Source: Phoronis australis
Taxonomy: Eukaryota; Phoronida; Phoronidae
Direction of reading: 5' to 3'
NCBI GenBank assembly: GCA_002633005.1
Contig: NMRA01000086.1
Span: forward strand, 408,817 to 472,816
DNA: 64,000 nt
This document shows positions 11,440 through 23,858 of this stretch, piece after piece; within the stretch, counting starts at the first letter, position 1; each line of letters opens with the position of its first letter. The translations under genes were made by a program, and so were the position numbers. Below the pieces are notes generated by a model. The model saw nothing but the letters and a program-made list of their open reading frames with translations, did not search any database and was not told the origin of the DNA.

Positions 11440-13550
11440 GAATTGTCCGTTTGCACCATTAAGAACTTGGCATTTTTTTGCAGTTTCATTCCATAAAGGT
11501 AGCTTTCATTTAATTTTGAAGGTAGCATGATCATTAAGTCGTGGTATGGTTACAAGAGATTACAGGTCAGGTGTGGTAGTTGCAAAAATAGGGTATTTAC
11601 AAAAACAACTCAAATTCTTCATTAATCTAAATATCATGTTTGAACAACTTCAAAATGAGCTCTCTCCAACTCTACAGACATAGTGTATATTAGAGGTACA
11701 CGTCAAAAAGTAATTCAACAGTTTACTTTTACTTAGTGACAAGTACAGCTCGACCAAGGCTTTGAGTTGCATCAGTAATCCAATGCTCTTCCCTGTGCCG
11801 ATCGAATCTCTGAATTTTGACCGGGAGAGAAGTTCAGTTGAACGCCAGCCTACAGTTTATGAATAACAAAAATGGCGAAACATTAGGTTGAAATAAATAA
11901 AAAAAACAACATAAAAATGTCCTTGAAAACAACAATTTCCGGGGACTATCGCTAGAGTGCTGGAGATCCAGCAGGTGCCGAGACAAAGGCGGCCAGACGT
12001 AAGGAAACTCGGGAGTCAAAATCTGAGATAGCCCTGCACCATAGCCACCAAGCTGAAAAGTGCGTATATTGGAACTAATATATTTGTTTATTATATCCTT
12101 CGAGTTATCAAGCAACATCGCTGAGTTCAGCTGCTCGTGTGGCCGTACAGTTTGATCCATAGTTTACGCTTTTCACCCGTCATTTTTCGGCTTAGGACAT
12201 GCCAAAAATGACGGGATATTATTCTGGAGCAGCATAACGGCTGTCGGTGCTACACACGTCATATCAACACCGTTTCCCCATTCTTAGCGGACAATTTCTT
12301 GAGCTATAGACTAAAGTAAGTTTGTCGGGTAAAATGGCGGCTTGGAAACGCAGACGAAGGTGTGCCAGGAATGCTGCGTTCTGATTGGTCAATTAAGCCG
12401 TCCGTCATAATCCTGGCGATAGGTCAATTGACCTTCGTCTGCGTTTCCAAGCCGCCATTTTACCCGACAAACCACACGAAGTCGAGTAAAACTTACTTTA
12501 GTCTATAGCTCAAGAAATTGTCCGCTAAGAATGGGGAAACGGTGTTGATATGACGTGTGTAGCACCGACAGCCGTTATGCTGCTCCAGAATAATATCCCG
12601 TCACTTTTGGCATGTCCTAAGCCGAAAAATGATGTTGAAAAGCGTAAACTATGGATCAAACTGTACGGCCACACGAGCAGCTGCACTTAGCGATGTTGCT
12701 TGATAACTCGAAGGTAAACACAAATATATTAGTTCCAAGATATGCACTTTTCAGCTTGGTGGCTATGGTGGAGGGCTATCTCAGATTTTGACTCCCGAGT
12801 TGACTACGTCTGGCCGCCTTTGTCTCGGCACCTGCTGGATCTCAGCACTCTAGTGGTAGTCCCCGGAAATTGTTGTTTTCAAGGACATTTTATTTTATGT
12901 TTTTTATTTATTTCAACCTAATGGACATTATTTTGTTTCGTATCAGAGGTGCATTTTTGTTATTCATAAACCGTAAGCTGGCGTTCAACTGAACTTCTCT
13001 CCCGGTCAAAATTCAGAGATCCTATCGGCACAGGGAAAGGCACTGGATTACTGCCGGAACTCAAAGCCTTGGTCGAGCTGTTGTCACTAAAAATAAACTG
13101 TGGAATTACTTTTTGACGTGTACCTCTAGTATACATATGTTTGTAGAGTTAGAGAAAGAGCTCATTTTGAAGTTGTTCAAACATGATATTTAGATTTATG
13201 AAGCTTTAAAAGAATTTGATTTATTTTTGTAAATACCCTATTTTTGCAACTACAACAACAGACTTGTAATCTTTTGTAACCATACCACGACTTAGTGATC
13301 ATGCTACCTTCAAAATTAAATGAAAGCTACCTTTATGGAATGAAACTACAAAAAAATGCCAAGTTCATAGGAAGGTAGGCCTAATTTAAATGTCTTAATG
13401 GTGCAAACGGAGAATTCCATAGGCGGATTTAGGGGGGCTGCCCCCCCCCGCTTGGCTGCCGCAAGCAAAATGAAACAGCAAGAGCGTGAGGAAATACTGA
13501 GTTCAGTAACTATGACTGGTAGCGGAAGAGGGGGGGGGGGCTCAGACCCC
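11301..13550. repeat. Large foldback: inverted repeat with ~1.06 and ~1.12 kb arms
   Basis: The left arm (11301-12361) and right arm (12431-13550) are reverse complements with scattered substitutions and small indels. One indel is an 18-bp block, ACCACACGAAGTCGAGTA, present only in the right arm. The loop is only about 69 bp (12362-12430). The arms can be followed from AAAATGGCGGCTTGGAAACG at the centre, through TTAGGACATGCCAAAA, GGCGTTCAACTGAACTTCTC and CATACCACGACTTA, to the truncated GGCGGAT element at the outer ends. Each arm carries the same reading frame pointing outward, starting MDQTVRPHEQL (12160 on the minus strand, about 12651 on the plus strand). Confidence 0.9.
11834..12160 (-). 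CDS. Hypothetical ORF in the left foldback arm
   Basis: The open frame of 108 codons starts MDQTVRPHEQLNSAMLLDNS. No domain is recognised. The mirror copy in the right arm (plus strand from 12651) starts MDQTVRPHEQL as well. After the codons for LLDNSK it reads GGTAAAC, a donor-like site, whereas the left copy reads straight through GGATATAAT there. Conservation over the first ~20 codons suggests a former first exon, but overall similarity between the arms would give this regardless of coding. Confidence 0.25.
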   Translation of the reverse strand: MDQTVRPHEQLNSAMLLDNSKDIINKYISSNIRTFQLGGYGAGLSQILTPEFPYVWPPLSRHLLDLQHSSDSPRKLLFSRTFLCCFFYLFQPNVSPFLLFINCRLAFN

Positions 13551-13555
13551 AGATA

Positions 13556-13940
13556 CGTGCTATGCATTTTTGAAATGTGCATGACGAGAGGATTCAGAAA
13601 ATACTGATACCATGGGTGTACATTAATGGAGTCGGATTGTAAACAATAACCCCCCCTTCCCCCTGGGTGGGCGCATGATAACACAATTTTCAAGTCTTTA
13701 CACTGTTCTTCGATCTCTATCTCAACCCCCGTTACCAACGAAGACCGCAGACGATGGGATGCACAGTTGGCGCGTTTCATAGTCCGACCTTGCCCGATTA
13801 TTGCCGAACAATTCCGACTTTCGTCTGTTTACTTCCCGTTTTAATTTAAGAGCGTGCTTCATGCGAAACAACAAGTAGGACCTCGGCTGGCTGGACAAGG
13901 GCTCAACACTCCCCATTGGTAGTCTCTGTTTACTTCATCC
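13556..13940. other. Unassigned spacer right of the foldback
   Basis: I see no gene. G/C homopolymer runs occur at 13531-13540 and 13650-13670. Confidence 0.4.
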
Positions 13941-13944
13941 CGTG

Positions 13945-14645
13945 CTGTTAAACGGGCGGTAGGCCAAATCCGGCCACCGAATAATAGGCTTTCACTTCGT
14001 CATTTAACAATTAAAACTGTCACTTAAAAATGTGCTTACTTTTAGTCGGCGATTCTTTATGACGTCTACACTATCTTCGATGAAGCATTTCTACATGAAC
14101 TGAAATGACTTTGGCGAAGAATTCCAACACCACTTTCTTGGTCGACGTTAACTTTTTTACCGCGCGCAATGAGCCACTAAGTGATCTCACTAAGTCACTT
14201 GGGCAAGCACGAGACTAATTGAACCGCGTGACCGCCTACGCGACACACGTACCGTGCAATTTGTGTCCCTCGGACTTTTAGTTCGTCAACAGCCGTGATT
14301 ACACTTGACATCTTCACAATGCCACCCGGTGACGGAAGCCTCGAGTAAAACCCGACAGATTTCTTTGGGTATTTACTCAACTTTTGTTTCCAGATTCATA
14401 CGCCTACTGTGTTAATTGTAAGTCAATGTCTATATAATACATGTTTCATTCAACGTTATTCAATGTATTTTGAAATGACTAACTTTTTGTGGGCATATAG
14501 GCTATATAGGCAATACCATACCCCCACTCTTTCAGTGAGCGTTTATAATGTTTTTCTCATTGGTGCTACCAAGGAGTGTAGTACAATAGGGAAGTTCACT
14601 TGTGAGTTCGCTGTTATCGCTACTACTAGCGCCGCCAAGTGGTGA
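13945..14645. repeat. Dispersed repeat, copy 1 of 3
   Basis: The block starting AAACGGGCGGTAGGCCAAAT reappears partly at 48968-49080 and, over a longer span, at about 52830-53890. Shared landmarks are CCAACACCACTTT, GTCACTTGGGCAAG-like, GTGTTAATTATAA-like, TGTATTTTGAAATGA and TTTGTGGGCATATA. No protein is recognised in any copy. Confidence 0.5.
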
Positions 14646-15558
14646 ATAATCAATAGTCAATGAAGCGCGAGAACAATGGAGAAGGGGGCATTTTGCAGTG
14701 CGATAAATTGCACTAATTCACCCATGAAAACCCCATACGTGCCATTTTTTACGTTTCCGATGGATCCAGAAAGGCTACGATTATTTGTAATTTAATAATA
14801 CGATACAGTCTTTCATTTTGTGTGTTCTGTTCGTGGTTGAAAGACAAGTCGATGGCAGTCCTGGTGCCGCTGTCGTCTACAATGTAGGCTACTGCACAGG
14901 CTAAGCTTTGCCTTCTGCAGATACTTTGTTGCCTATGTACGTTTACTAACTTTATATGTGAGGGAGCATCAGAATGGAATAGTGTTGTGGTGGTGATGAA
15001 TTGTCTTGGTTTGTTCTTGTGTTACACATACTGCACAAGCCAATTGTCTGCACTGGTAGCAGCCTGGCGTATTTAGTAGAGAACACACACAAAATTGTTG
15101 GAGGACATGAAACGAGCAGTGAGCTGGGAGCACTTTGTAATGATAAGTTAGAAAACACTCAGGTTGGTGCTGGGGCATAATGGCCACCAGTCATTACAAG
15201 CAAAACTCCTTGGGGTCACTTCCTCACCACATGTTGTCAATGGTCAAGGGAACAACCAAAATTTGTGGCATACCCCAGTGGTTTTTATCTGTTTAGCACT
15301 CCTCCCATGTACCCCCCTGGGAGGGGGCACATACATGACCATTTGGCACCCACCTAGTATCCCATTCCTGGCAACTGGCAGCAACTCCCACCTGAACCCC
15401 CAAGGAGCAATCACTGACTAAAATTATGTAGTCCATGGAGGTATGAAATGTTATAGGGAATGGTAGTTTGCCTTATTGAGAACTGAAACATGAAACAAAA
15501 CCATGATAGCTTTTGAAGGGAGCTTCAAGAGAAAGCAAATACATTTCAATATTGATTA
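14646..15558. other. Unassigned stretch
   Basis: I see no supported gene, RNA or element between the dispersed repeat and the MITE at 15559. Short open frames exist, but none shows a domain or splice-consistent pattern. Confidence 0.4.
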
Positions 15559-15870
15559 CAGTGGCGGATTTAGGGGGGGAGGCAAGGGGGCCATGGTCCC
15601 CCCCTAAAATTTTACCATATACCATTTGGGAGTTCGGGTGCACGCAAGCAGGGGCTCATCGGGGGTGAATAAACAACGTATAGGCCCTGAACAAACTCAA
15701 CAAACCCCGTTTACCGTTTTTTTTATTTTTTATTTTTTATAGTCAACAGGTCTGCATTCGAGGCCTCTGCGTCCCCACAATTTAGGCTGAGTGTGCGCAT
15801 CTGCTAAAATTCTGGTTATTCCCATGCCCTGGCCCCCTTCACCTAACTCAAAATCCTGGATCTGCCCCTG
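15559..15870. mobile_element. GGCGGAT-family MITE with GATTA target duplication
   Basis: The element starts CAGTGGCGGATTTAGG and ends AATCCTGGATCTGCCCCTG, 312 bp, with 5-bp duplications GATTA at 15554-15558 and 15871-15875. The interior has G/C runs and AT-rich sequence and no reading frame with domain character. The 5-bp duplication and CA-initial inverted termini fit a hAT-like (hAT5-type) non-autonomous element; the superfamily is inferred. Confidence 0.75.
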
Positions 15871-15875
15871 GATTA

Positions 15876-18479
15876 AAACACTCATTTTCATTCGATTATA
15901 AGTGGATGTTAGTTTACGTATTTTACCCATTTTCAATCACAAAGTAATTTTATTGGAAGTTTAACGCCATTAAAGTATGAATTTATCAGTGTTTACATGG
16001 CTTGGACTGTGCCGCTAAATTAGTGTTGCTTATTCGCCGCTTGGGGCACTAGTTTTTCGACCGATAACCATTGTGGCGAATGGCAAGATGTCGGAGTGAG
16101 CTCTCCTATTCTATGTACACTCCATGGTACTACGAAAGGTAGCACTCTGGAATGTTGATTATCATGGTTTCTCATTGGTTAAGGTAATGAAACCGACGTC
16201 ATAACATTCAGACATTCCCAACAGTTGAAATCTGGGAAACCCTTTTCAGTTTACTGTTACGTTGTATGGCAACCACCTTTGACCTGAATAGTTGCAATTT
16301 ATTAAAACGGGCAGTAATCCAACTAAACAAAACCGAGGGAACCCCGATCCCGTAGCTAAGCCCAAACAGGTACAGTGCATAGAAGGTGTGTGCCAGAGTT
16401 GGCGACCAAGCAAGCACATTGATGCTTACACACGGAATTCTGTGCGTCGTTCATCATGTTTCCACAAGGCCACATTTCAGTATAGGTGGCGCTGTGTTAG
16501 AGAATACCGGCATACTAGAGTGCCACCGACTATATACTTACTGCTGATTAAAAACAATGACACTGTCTTGTGGCGTACACTACTACACGACAATGTTACG
16601 TGCCAACTGCTGAAGGTGGCAAATGCACTGATTGTTAACAAAAGGTATTGAAACTAGGAAAAATGTTATTAATTTAAAGTTTGGAAGTCACCAAAAATTT
16701 TGAAACTAAATACTCTCAGTGGCACACTTCGTGGTGACTTGGGATTTTTCACAGCTTACCAAACACAATCCGAAGTCGCACTGGCGAGAGGTCTGCAGGT
16801 TGCCAAATCGACAATTGCAAGACAAATGAAGCAATACAATATACACATCGCCTTCAACACCACCAACAATGCACAAGACAATCTAGAAGACCATGACATC
16901 ACTGCCACTGCTGCACTGACACAACGATCGTGAAAAGAAACAAATCAGTATCAGACCTAAGTCATCAGCAAATCTTGATTAACTAGATAACAGTAAGTTG
17001 GAGCAAGACAGTCCGTGATAATACACAAACTGTTGCAGTGCTGGGCCAGATCTACTCACATACCAAATTTCAAACAGATCCATCAAAGGACGCAGGAGCT
17101 ATATAACACAAGAAAATGATAAATAAATGGACACTCACTGGAAATCACAAGTAACTCGAGAACGAATACGTTGCATTTTGCCCTGTTAAGCCGGCTATAA
17201 AACAAAATCAAATTGTGCATTTTACTCTGACTCATGAACTTGGTCTCATATTACTCTTTATTTGATAGGATTCCATTTCCTGTACCAACTCAAGTCACAG
17301 GCAATGCATACATGCACCACTTTCAAATTTACAATTTTAGGAATGGCCATCCTCAGTAAATGCGAAATGTTTTTCCCAAGTCACAGGTCATTTTGATGTT
17401 CCTGTAGACTACAGGAATGGAATCCAATCAGCAAAAAATGTTATGAGAATGATTTCATGAGAGTAAAAGACACAATTCGATTTTCATTTTTAGCTAACTA
17501 AACATAGCAAAATGCAACATTAAATTGTACCAAGAAATGTATGACACATTCCTGATAGCAATAGCTAAGATATCTACCATTACATAAATACAGAAAAATC
17601 CCTCGAAGGTCCACACATTGCAAAAATTTGAAAAATGGCCGCTACAGCACCATCTTGAATTCTGACCAAAACATATGTCTTGAGCTTTTCATAAGTCGAC
17701 AATCTCCATTGGGTGTAATTAAATTTCATGTCAATCGAACAAAAAACACTAACTATAATGTGCGTACAAATAAAAAACAAAAAACTATATTGAACTTCAT
17801 TTCGCCAAGTAACAAAAAAATTCATGATGTAGCAAAACTCTAGGCAATGGTTCATTTTGCCAAGTAATAATGTGACCAGCATGCCACATGGGTACACTTG
17901 GCGCTATGACCGAGGACATCAGATGGTGAGTAGCAGCCTGTACATGCTGGATTCTGTCTGATGCCCCAGAGTAAATTTGCTTCGCGTCTAATACAAGGCA
18001 TTATATCTCGCCAAGACTAAATAGCATGACCTCACATTTTTGCAAATGTCTTTGTTCTATGTAATAAACACAGCCCAAGGGTGAGTTCAATATACCGGCA
18101 TGTAAGAAAATGACCAACAACCAAGATCAAGCAAAATCATGCGAGTCTGCTGTCACTTACAAGCATGCTTGGCAAAATTGTAGCCACTGAAATAATTGGC
18201 CGGTGAGGTTGGAATGCTAAATTATGGGATTGATTAACAGTTTGTTCCATAAAGAGAAATTTCTCGTTGCAAATGCCAAGTCAGTGAACTCGGAATGTAG
18301 AGCTCAAAATCTTAGCTTGATGATAATGATATTAGTATTTTTTGAATCCCTTTATGCCAATTTCAAAAATGTAACAAACATACTGAATTTCTCTTCTCAA
18401 CATTTCAAAAAAGTCATTTCTTATGGCACTATTTTATGGCCTGGCTTAGTTGGATGTTGCATACCATAAGAAAATAGTC
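15876..18479. other. Unassigned stretch
   Basis: No supported gene. A short frame at 16700-16933 (plus) has a helix-turn-helix-like segment (SEVALARGLQVAKSTIARQM) that may be an integrase-type relic, but it is too short to assign. The remainder is AT-rich and featureless to me. Confidence 0.35.
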
Positions 18480-18650
18480 TGGCCTCCAGGATTAGGCCCA
18501 TGCACTGTCCTACGACATTGGGCTTATTAAGTTGGGGCTACACTCCCCTTTATTTAAGGATAGGGTTAGGGTGAGACTTGGACCCAGGTTGGACGAGCGA
18601 TGGCTAAGCGTCTAAACCATTCAGCCAAGAGGCAATTGCCACCTAGTACC
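18480..18650 (-). mobile_element. tRNA-derived SINE head
   Basis: The minus strand from about 18650 reads CTCTTGGCTGAATGGTTTAG (box A-like TGGCTGAATGG). About 33 nt later it reads CTGGGTCCAAGTCTCAC (box B-like). The spacing matches an RNA polymerase III tRNA promoter. The acceptor-stem complement is not preserved, so it is read as a SINE head rather than a working tRNA gene. It lies upstream of no obvious gene. Confidence 0.5.
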
Positions 18651-19978
18651 GTGACAAGTGTAAAAACTGAAGCACTTCTAAACTGGAAAAGGGTAAGGCA
18701 ACTGCGGTGAACTGGCGTTCATTGATCGCAGTCTTGGATCAGAAGTGCATTTCTCGAAAACTATCGTGAAAAGCGATGCACAACTGAGATAAATCGTTTT
18801 GCTCTTTAAAAAGGTCCATCACTAAGCTGTACAAACTGTTTGCGTGGCGGAAACAACAGTACACGTTATTAGAGCATACTTTTGTAACACAGCAACGATA
18901 TCACATTCTCCGTCAAACCTTCAGCCTGACGGCCATCTTGAATACGTAAGTATACGAAAATATCCGGAGCCATCCGCTGGGAAACGTAAACAAGAGCAAT
19001 CTTTGAACAAGAGGAGTGGTACCAAAGACAACTGAAAGATCACTATCTTTGCCAAAGAGTTTTCGACCGTGCTCCTTGATGGTGCCCAATCTTTCCAAAA
19101 ATATCAGGCTTTCACTTAACCGACGCCAGTGCGTCCTAGTAACTTGTGGACGTCAAGAGTGTGACAGCTTGTGTGGCTAAGCCGGAAAAATAGGCCCCCG
19201 GCTAATGATTAAAGGAAAAAACGTTAGGCAAAGAAAAATAAGTTGAATGAAGAGGTCTCCGTCGAACTTCAGTCTGTGCGGTAGTGTGATAAATATACTG
19301 TATATTTCATTATACGAGCTTTCATTCACTATTATCTGGGAGTGGGGACTGCTCGAGGAGTGACAGAGTCACGGTGCGCCGATGTAGTAGAATTCGAGAC
19401 AGTAGCACCAAAGTCCAGTGCTGCTACGCCCACTTGAACTGCGGCTCGAGTTCGTGCATATTCGAAAAAAATCACCAACATCGTCTTGCAGATTTTCCAG
19501 ACCAATGATTCCGGGATTTTTATATTGATGTAAGACGAGTACTGAGCTGGGACGCTAGCCAATGATGATATGTGTAAGATTCTCTTGTTTTTGAATGTAC
19601 AAGTAGATATAAATTCATATAAATTCCATGACCGGAGGGGATCTACTGATGTCATCTCGTTTTCCCCTACTATTTAGTATTTAGATCCTTTTTACTAAAG
19701 GACCACCACGGACCGGCAAAGGGGTTGACTGCCGGAGTCTTTGTCGATGGAACCAGTTGCTTCCGAGTACATTTCCCTCAGTGTTTTTGGACTGAAATAG
19801 GCCTGCTACTCGACTCAGGATGTCAAGGAAAGTGATCTAACGATGAGTGAAGAATTAGGAGACTCCGGCGATGATGAACTCTGAATCAACCGTCACTCTG
19901 GCTTTTACTGATATGATTTAGTATTTCATCATATAGAGTATTTGAGCAGTATGAATTTCATATTAAGGGACCCTATAC
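18651..19978. other. Unassigned stretch
   Basis: No supported gene or RNA. A donor-like AATACGTAAGTAT occurs near 18940 (plus) without a domain-like frame before it. Confidence 0.35.
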
Positions 19979-20141
19979 CAGTGGCGGATTTAGAGGGGAG
20001 CCAAGGGGGCCATGGCCCCCCTAAAGTTCTCACAGATTCCATTTGACAGTTAATTCTGGGGTGTGGATGTCTGACGGGTAAAATCCTGGCTAGTGCTGTT
20101 CCCTGTCCCGCCCCAACTCAAAATCCTGGATCCGCCCCCTG
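19979..20141. mobile_element. GGCGGAT-family MITE with TATAC target duplication
   Basis: The 163-bp element runs from CAGTGGCGGATTTAGAGG to CCTGGATCCGCCCCCTG and is flanked by TATAC at 19974-19978 and 20142-20146. The right half (CAACTCAAAATCCTGGATC) matches that of the element at 15559-15870. It is the cleanest copy for defining the family. Confidence 0.8.
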
Positions 20142-20146
20142 TATAC

Positions 20147-23100
20147 ATCCGGCACGGTGAACTATTCGCAACGGCCGGGAAGTAGAAAAAATTAAATGTT
20201 CTCGAATACCACATTTGTACGAGGAAAACACTACAGCATGAAACAATGCAGCCAAAACAACCCAAAACGCGACACTGCATTAAAAAGAGTAAAATGGACA
20301 GGAATCGAACGATTGGAGACCATTGAGTATTTCGCAAATAAACAAAGATAATATTCTCGATGGTTTATGGAGATAAAAATATTGATACTTTTTCACAGAA
20401 GTCTTAAAATATGTTTTCCTTGGAGGATCGTTAATTGGAAAGTATTATTTATTAAGAGGAAGTTTTTCGTAGCAAAATTTGCAGGGTCAATGAGACTGTC
20501 ACATGGTTGGATTTGTGATCATTGTGTTCATGGGTGTACACGTATAACGCAATGGCGTCATCGCCACGCAGTTTGGTGACGCGTTCACATAAAATTTGAT
20601 TAATTTACGTGTTATTTCGATACAGGCGCATGGGCTTCAATGCAACTCCAATTTCATCTCTGTATTATATTGTTCTGGCTAGCAAAGTGCACACAAGATT
20701 GAACAAAACAAGATATGGAACATGCAATAAAAACATAGTAAAACTATTGAAAACATAGCACATATCAGAGCGAATAAGGAACTACATCAGATTTAATCAA
20801 CTATGATGGTATGAAAATTTTGTAAAAAATTCACTGGTAAAAAATAATTTGAACATTCACTTACATAGCAAAGCAAATTTACAGGAATAGTCTAGTTGAC
20901 TGATACGACTTTAAAGCACAGTAAAGCATTCCATTGTATTTTTCAATAAAACAGCAAAGTAGCATTTACTGTGCGCCTTTGGCATGTTGCTCAGTTGGGA
21001 GACCAAATTTTGGCGGTTTCACGGCATCTTCTTACAACACACAAGACAGATAGCACAACCAATCACAGTTCTTAGTCTTGTTTCTGAGAGATTAAAGAGA
21101 TAACAACATGATTATCTCTTCCTCATAGAACTGAACACGCAAAATTTGCTTTTACCACACCATACCCTTTAATATCATAATTACATAACCAACGGAATGT
21201 TCGTTGGGGGACTTATTTTGATATATGAAAAACACACAACACGCTTTTCACTAAACCCCATTTGCAGGGAAAAGCGTACCGTTGACTGCCACAACGTTGC
21301 TTAGTAATCAAAACAGCCGGGGTTTTAGGTGGCAAAGTAAACCTTCAGTCGGAAGTGGGGGTCACTGGGACTTGAACCAGAACCTTAATGTCAAAGACAG
21401 GTATACTATATGGCGGCACGACCCTAGGCGAGCGTTCCAAAGCGAGTTTGCATTTCAACTAACAGTCATAGGAAGCCAATGGGCTGAAACATACCGGGTA
21501 TTAATATTTGATTTCAAAGTTGTTGCGTCCTTGTTTTTCACCACTTTCGATTGGAGTTGAAGTTGGACAAGATTTAAAAAAAAGAAAAAGCGTCTGCTTT
21601 TAATTATCTTTTACTAAAATCATAGGCGGTCCATTGGGATAGTTCCACTTGTGTGGTGAAAGTGTCAAAAATCGTAACTTCACGAAACTGCACTTGTGCA
21701 TGCCATGGATGAGCCACTGTTATGTTATAAATGGACCGTCCAATGAAAACTGCACTTGTGTATGACATGGATGAGCCAATGTTATGTTATAAATGGACCG
21801 TCCGATGAAAACTGTCTTGGAAACATCTGATCCCCCAATTGTAAGTTAATTATACCGTAATTTTACCTTGCTGAAAAAATGCACTAATTAAAAAAACGAA
21901 GACTGCAAATATCTGTAAGAACTGGACATCAAAATCCTCATTTCGGTTGAAATTATTCGCACTATTTGGATGGAATTTGCTTCATCCATAGTCCGTTATG
22001 TGGTATTTTTGCGTCTTTGGCTTGCCGGTACGAGGTCCTTCTGGAAACGTCATCGACGATCATGGTTGTGTACAATTGCCCAAATATTCGTAAACAATTA
22101 AGGCCTGTGTGTCCCCAGAATATTTACTAATCCAACAGCAATCGCGCACAAAGAACGCACACGCAAACACAAGACCACACAACAAGAGGTCAAAAGAAAC
22201 TATAACTTGATAACACTATTCTCAACGAATATTCCACTGTATCGATGTACACGTATATTCGAGATGTACATAATTTCATCGCCCTTTTAAGCGCTTAAAA
22301 GTTTAAATATCAAAATATTTAAAAAGCTAATTCTGAAATAAATATATGAACTAGCCTAAACATTATAGCCTAACAGGCGACGACAGAGCGCGAAACAAAG
22401 CGATGCTAAACGAACAATTTATGTGTTAATTGGTTACATCAAAACCGTAGACGAGTGGTACTAGGGGAAAGACAGTAGTCGCTGCAAAAGCTAGTTTAGA
22501 ACAAGTCAGCCATAGATAACTACTATACGTCACTGTAGCACTGACAATATATTTTTGTGACTAGCTGTCGAAAAACCATCGTTATGAAAACAACGTTCAA
22601 GTCCCAGATAAACCGTCATGCAAACTATCAAGGTTTACCTGCACTTCCTGTATTGGTGTTTTGACAGATGCCAGAAAAAACAACAGAATTTAGTCAATTC
22701 GCTATTTGTGGTGTATACACTGAAAGATTAAGTCTGAAGGGACACATGTCACAACGCCAAAACATGTCATTTTCTTGTGTATTAAGTGTCATAGGAAGCG
22801 GGGACCGGGATGGGGCATTGTCTTGTTTTGGACATCCGTATCCGATAGTCCTATTAAAAATAATTTTGTCAATTCGCCCTTAACTTACAAACCAAGTTAC
22901 TGAACCACAAAAACCTTTCCATACCATGAAAGGAAATAATATCCATCCTCAAATTCTTCAGAGCAGTGGCAAGTAAAAACAGCCTCGAATTGTTACCAAT
23001 TACCCAGTAGGTTTGGCCAAGCCTGCCTAGAACTGGCTGCAGGTAATCTCTCAATTCACTTTGACAATAAAAACTAGTTGTTGAGAAAAGTTTGTTAGAG

Positions 23101-23680
23101 GGAATTAACAGTTACGTATTTCACGTTTTATGCACAGCTTGTAAGGAGGTAATGTTTCCTCTTTCTAACCATATCAATGACCCAGTCTAGGAACAGGATA
23201 CAAACTTCCAGAGGTCTCCATGAACAGTTTATTATGGAATAAGAATCAGTGTCTACATGATAAATTACTTCAGTCAACAAAAAACTTGATATTAATATAA
23301 TTTTTACTCAACAGCAACAGAATACGAGGAGGAGACTGATTGCATGAATCCCACTCCACCTCACTGTACAACTATACACATATCACAGTAACTAATAGCA
23401 ACACCTTTGGCCTCAAATCTTTGTTTGGCTAAATTCAAGCACCCTTAATAACACTGGGCAGCCCTGACTAACACAACGTGCCTTACATTCAAATGCTGAC
23501 GGTAACAAGACTCACAACTTATAATTCAACATGTATGTTAGCCACCTGTGACTATTACCAGTGCAGCATTGTTCATGCTATACAAAGAATTTAACAGTAA
23601 CAACTTGCAGAGACCCTGTAGTGTAGAATTCAGATGCTCATTTAGCTGACCAAAAATAAAAAGTATAACCCACTGACACT
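20147..23680. other. Unassigned intergenic stretch
   Basis: It holds a 62-bp tandem repeat (21685-21812). A box B-like GGTTCAAGTCCC lies on the minus strand near 21370, perhaps a decayed SINE. I see no supported protein gene. Confidence 0.4.
21685..21812. repeat. Two-unit tandem repeat, period 62 bp
   Basis: Each unit contains ACTGCACTTGTG, ATGGATGAGCCA and TTATAAATGGACCGTCC in the same order. The first begins at about 21685, the second at about 21747, and a third starts at about 21808 and decays. Confidence 0.8.
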
Positions 23681-23686
23681 TTTATT
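23681..23686 (-). terminator. OGA poly(A) signal
   Basis: AATAAA on the minus strand, about 173 nt downstream of the OGA stop codon. It is the first canonical signal I see beyond the stop. Confidence 0.5.
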
Positions 23687-23858
23687 TGCCTATCAACCCT
23701 AGTGACTACAACCCAGCCATCAGCAGAGATCTATGCCTCATACAACAAACAAATAACAACAATTTGATCTCAACCTCTAGCAACCAGTACCCCCTCCCCC
23801 CCAAGAGCACCATAAGTTTGTTTATGTTAAGAAGACACCCCTGAGCTCCATAACCCGA

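Noticed and set aside
16700-16933. Possible integrase-type helix-turn-helix protein
   Set aside because: Only ~30 residues look HTH-like; no second domain, terminal repeats or splice partner.
21350-21420. tRNA gene on the minus strand (perfect GGTTCAAGTCCC)
   Set aside because: No box A at correct spacing and no foldable cloverleaf; likely a decayed SINE.
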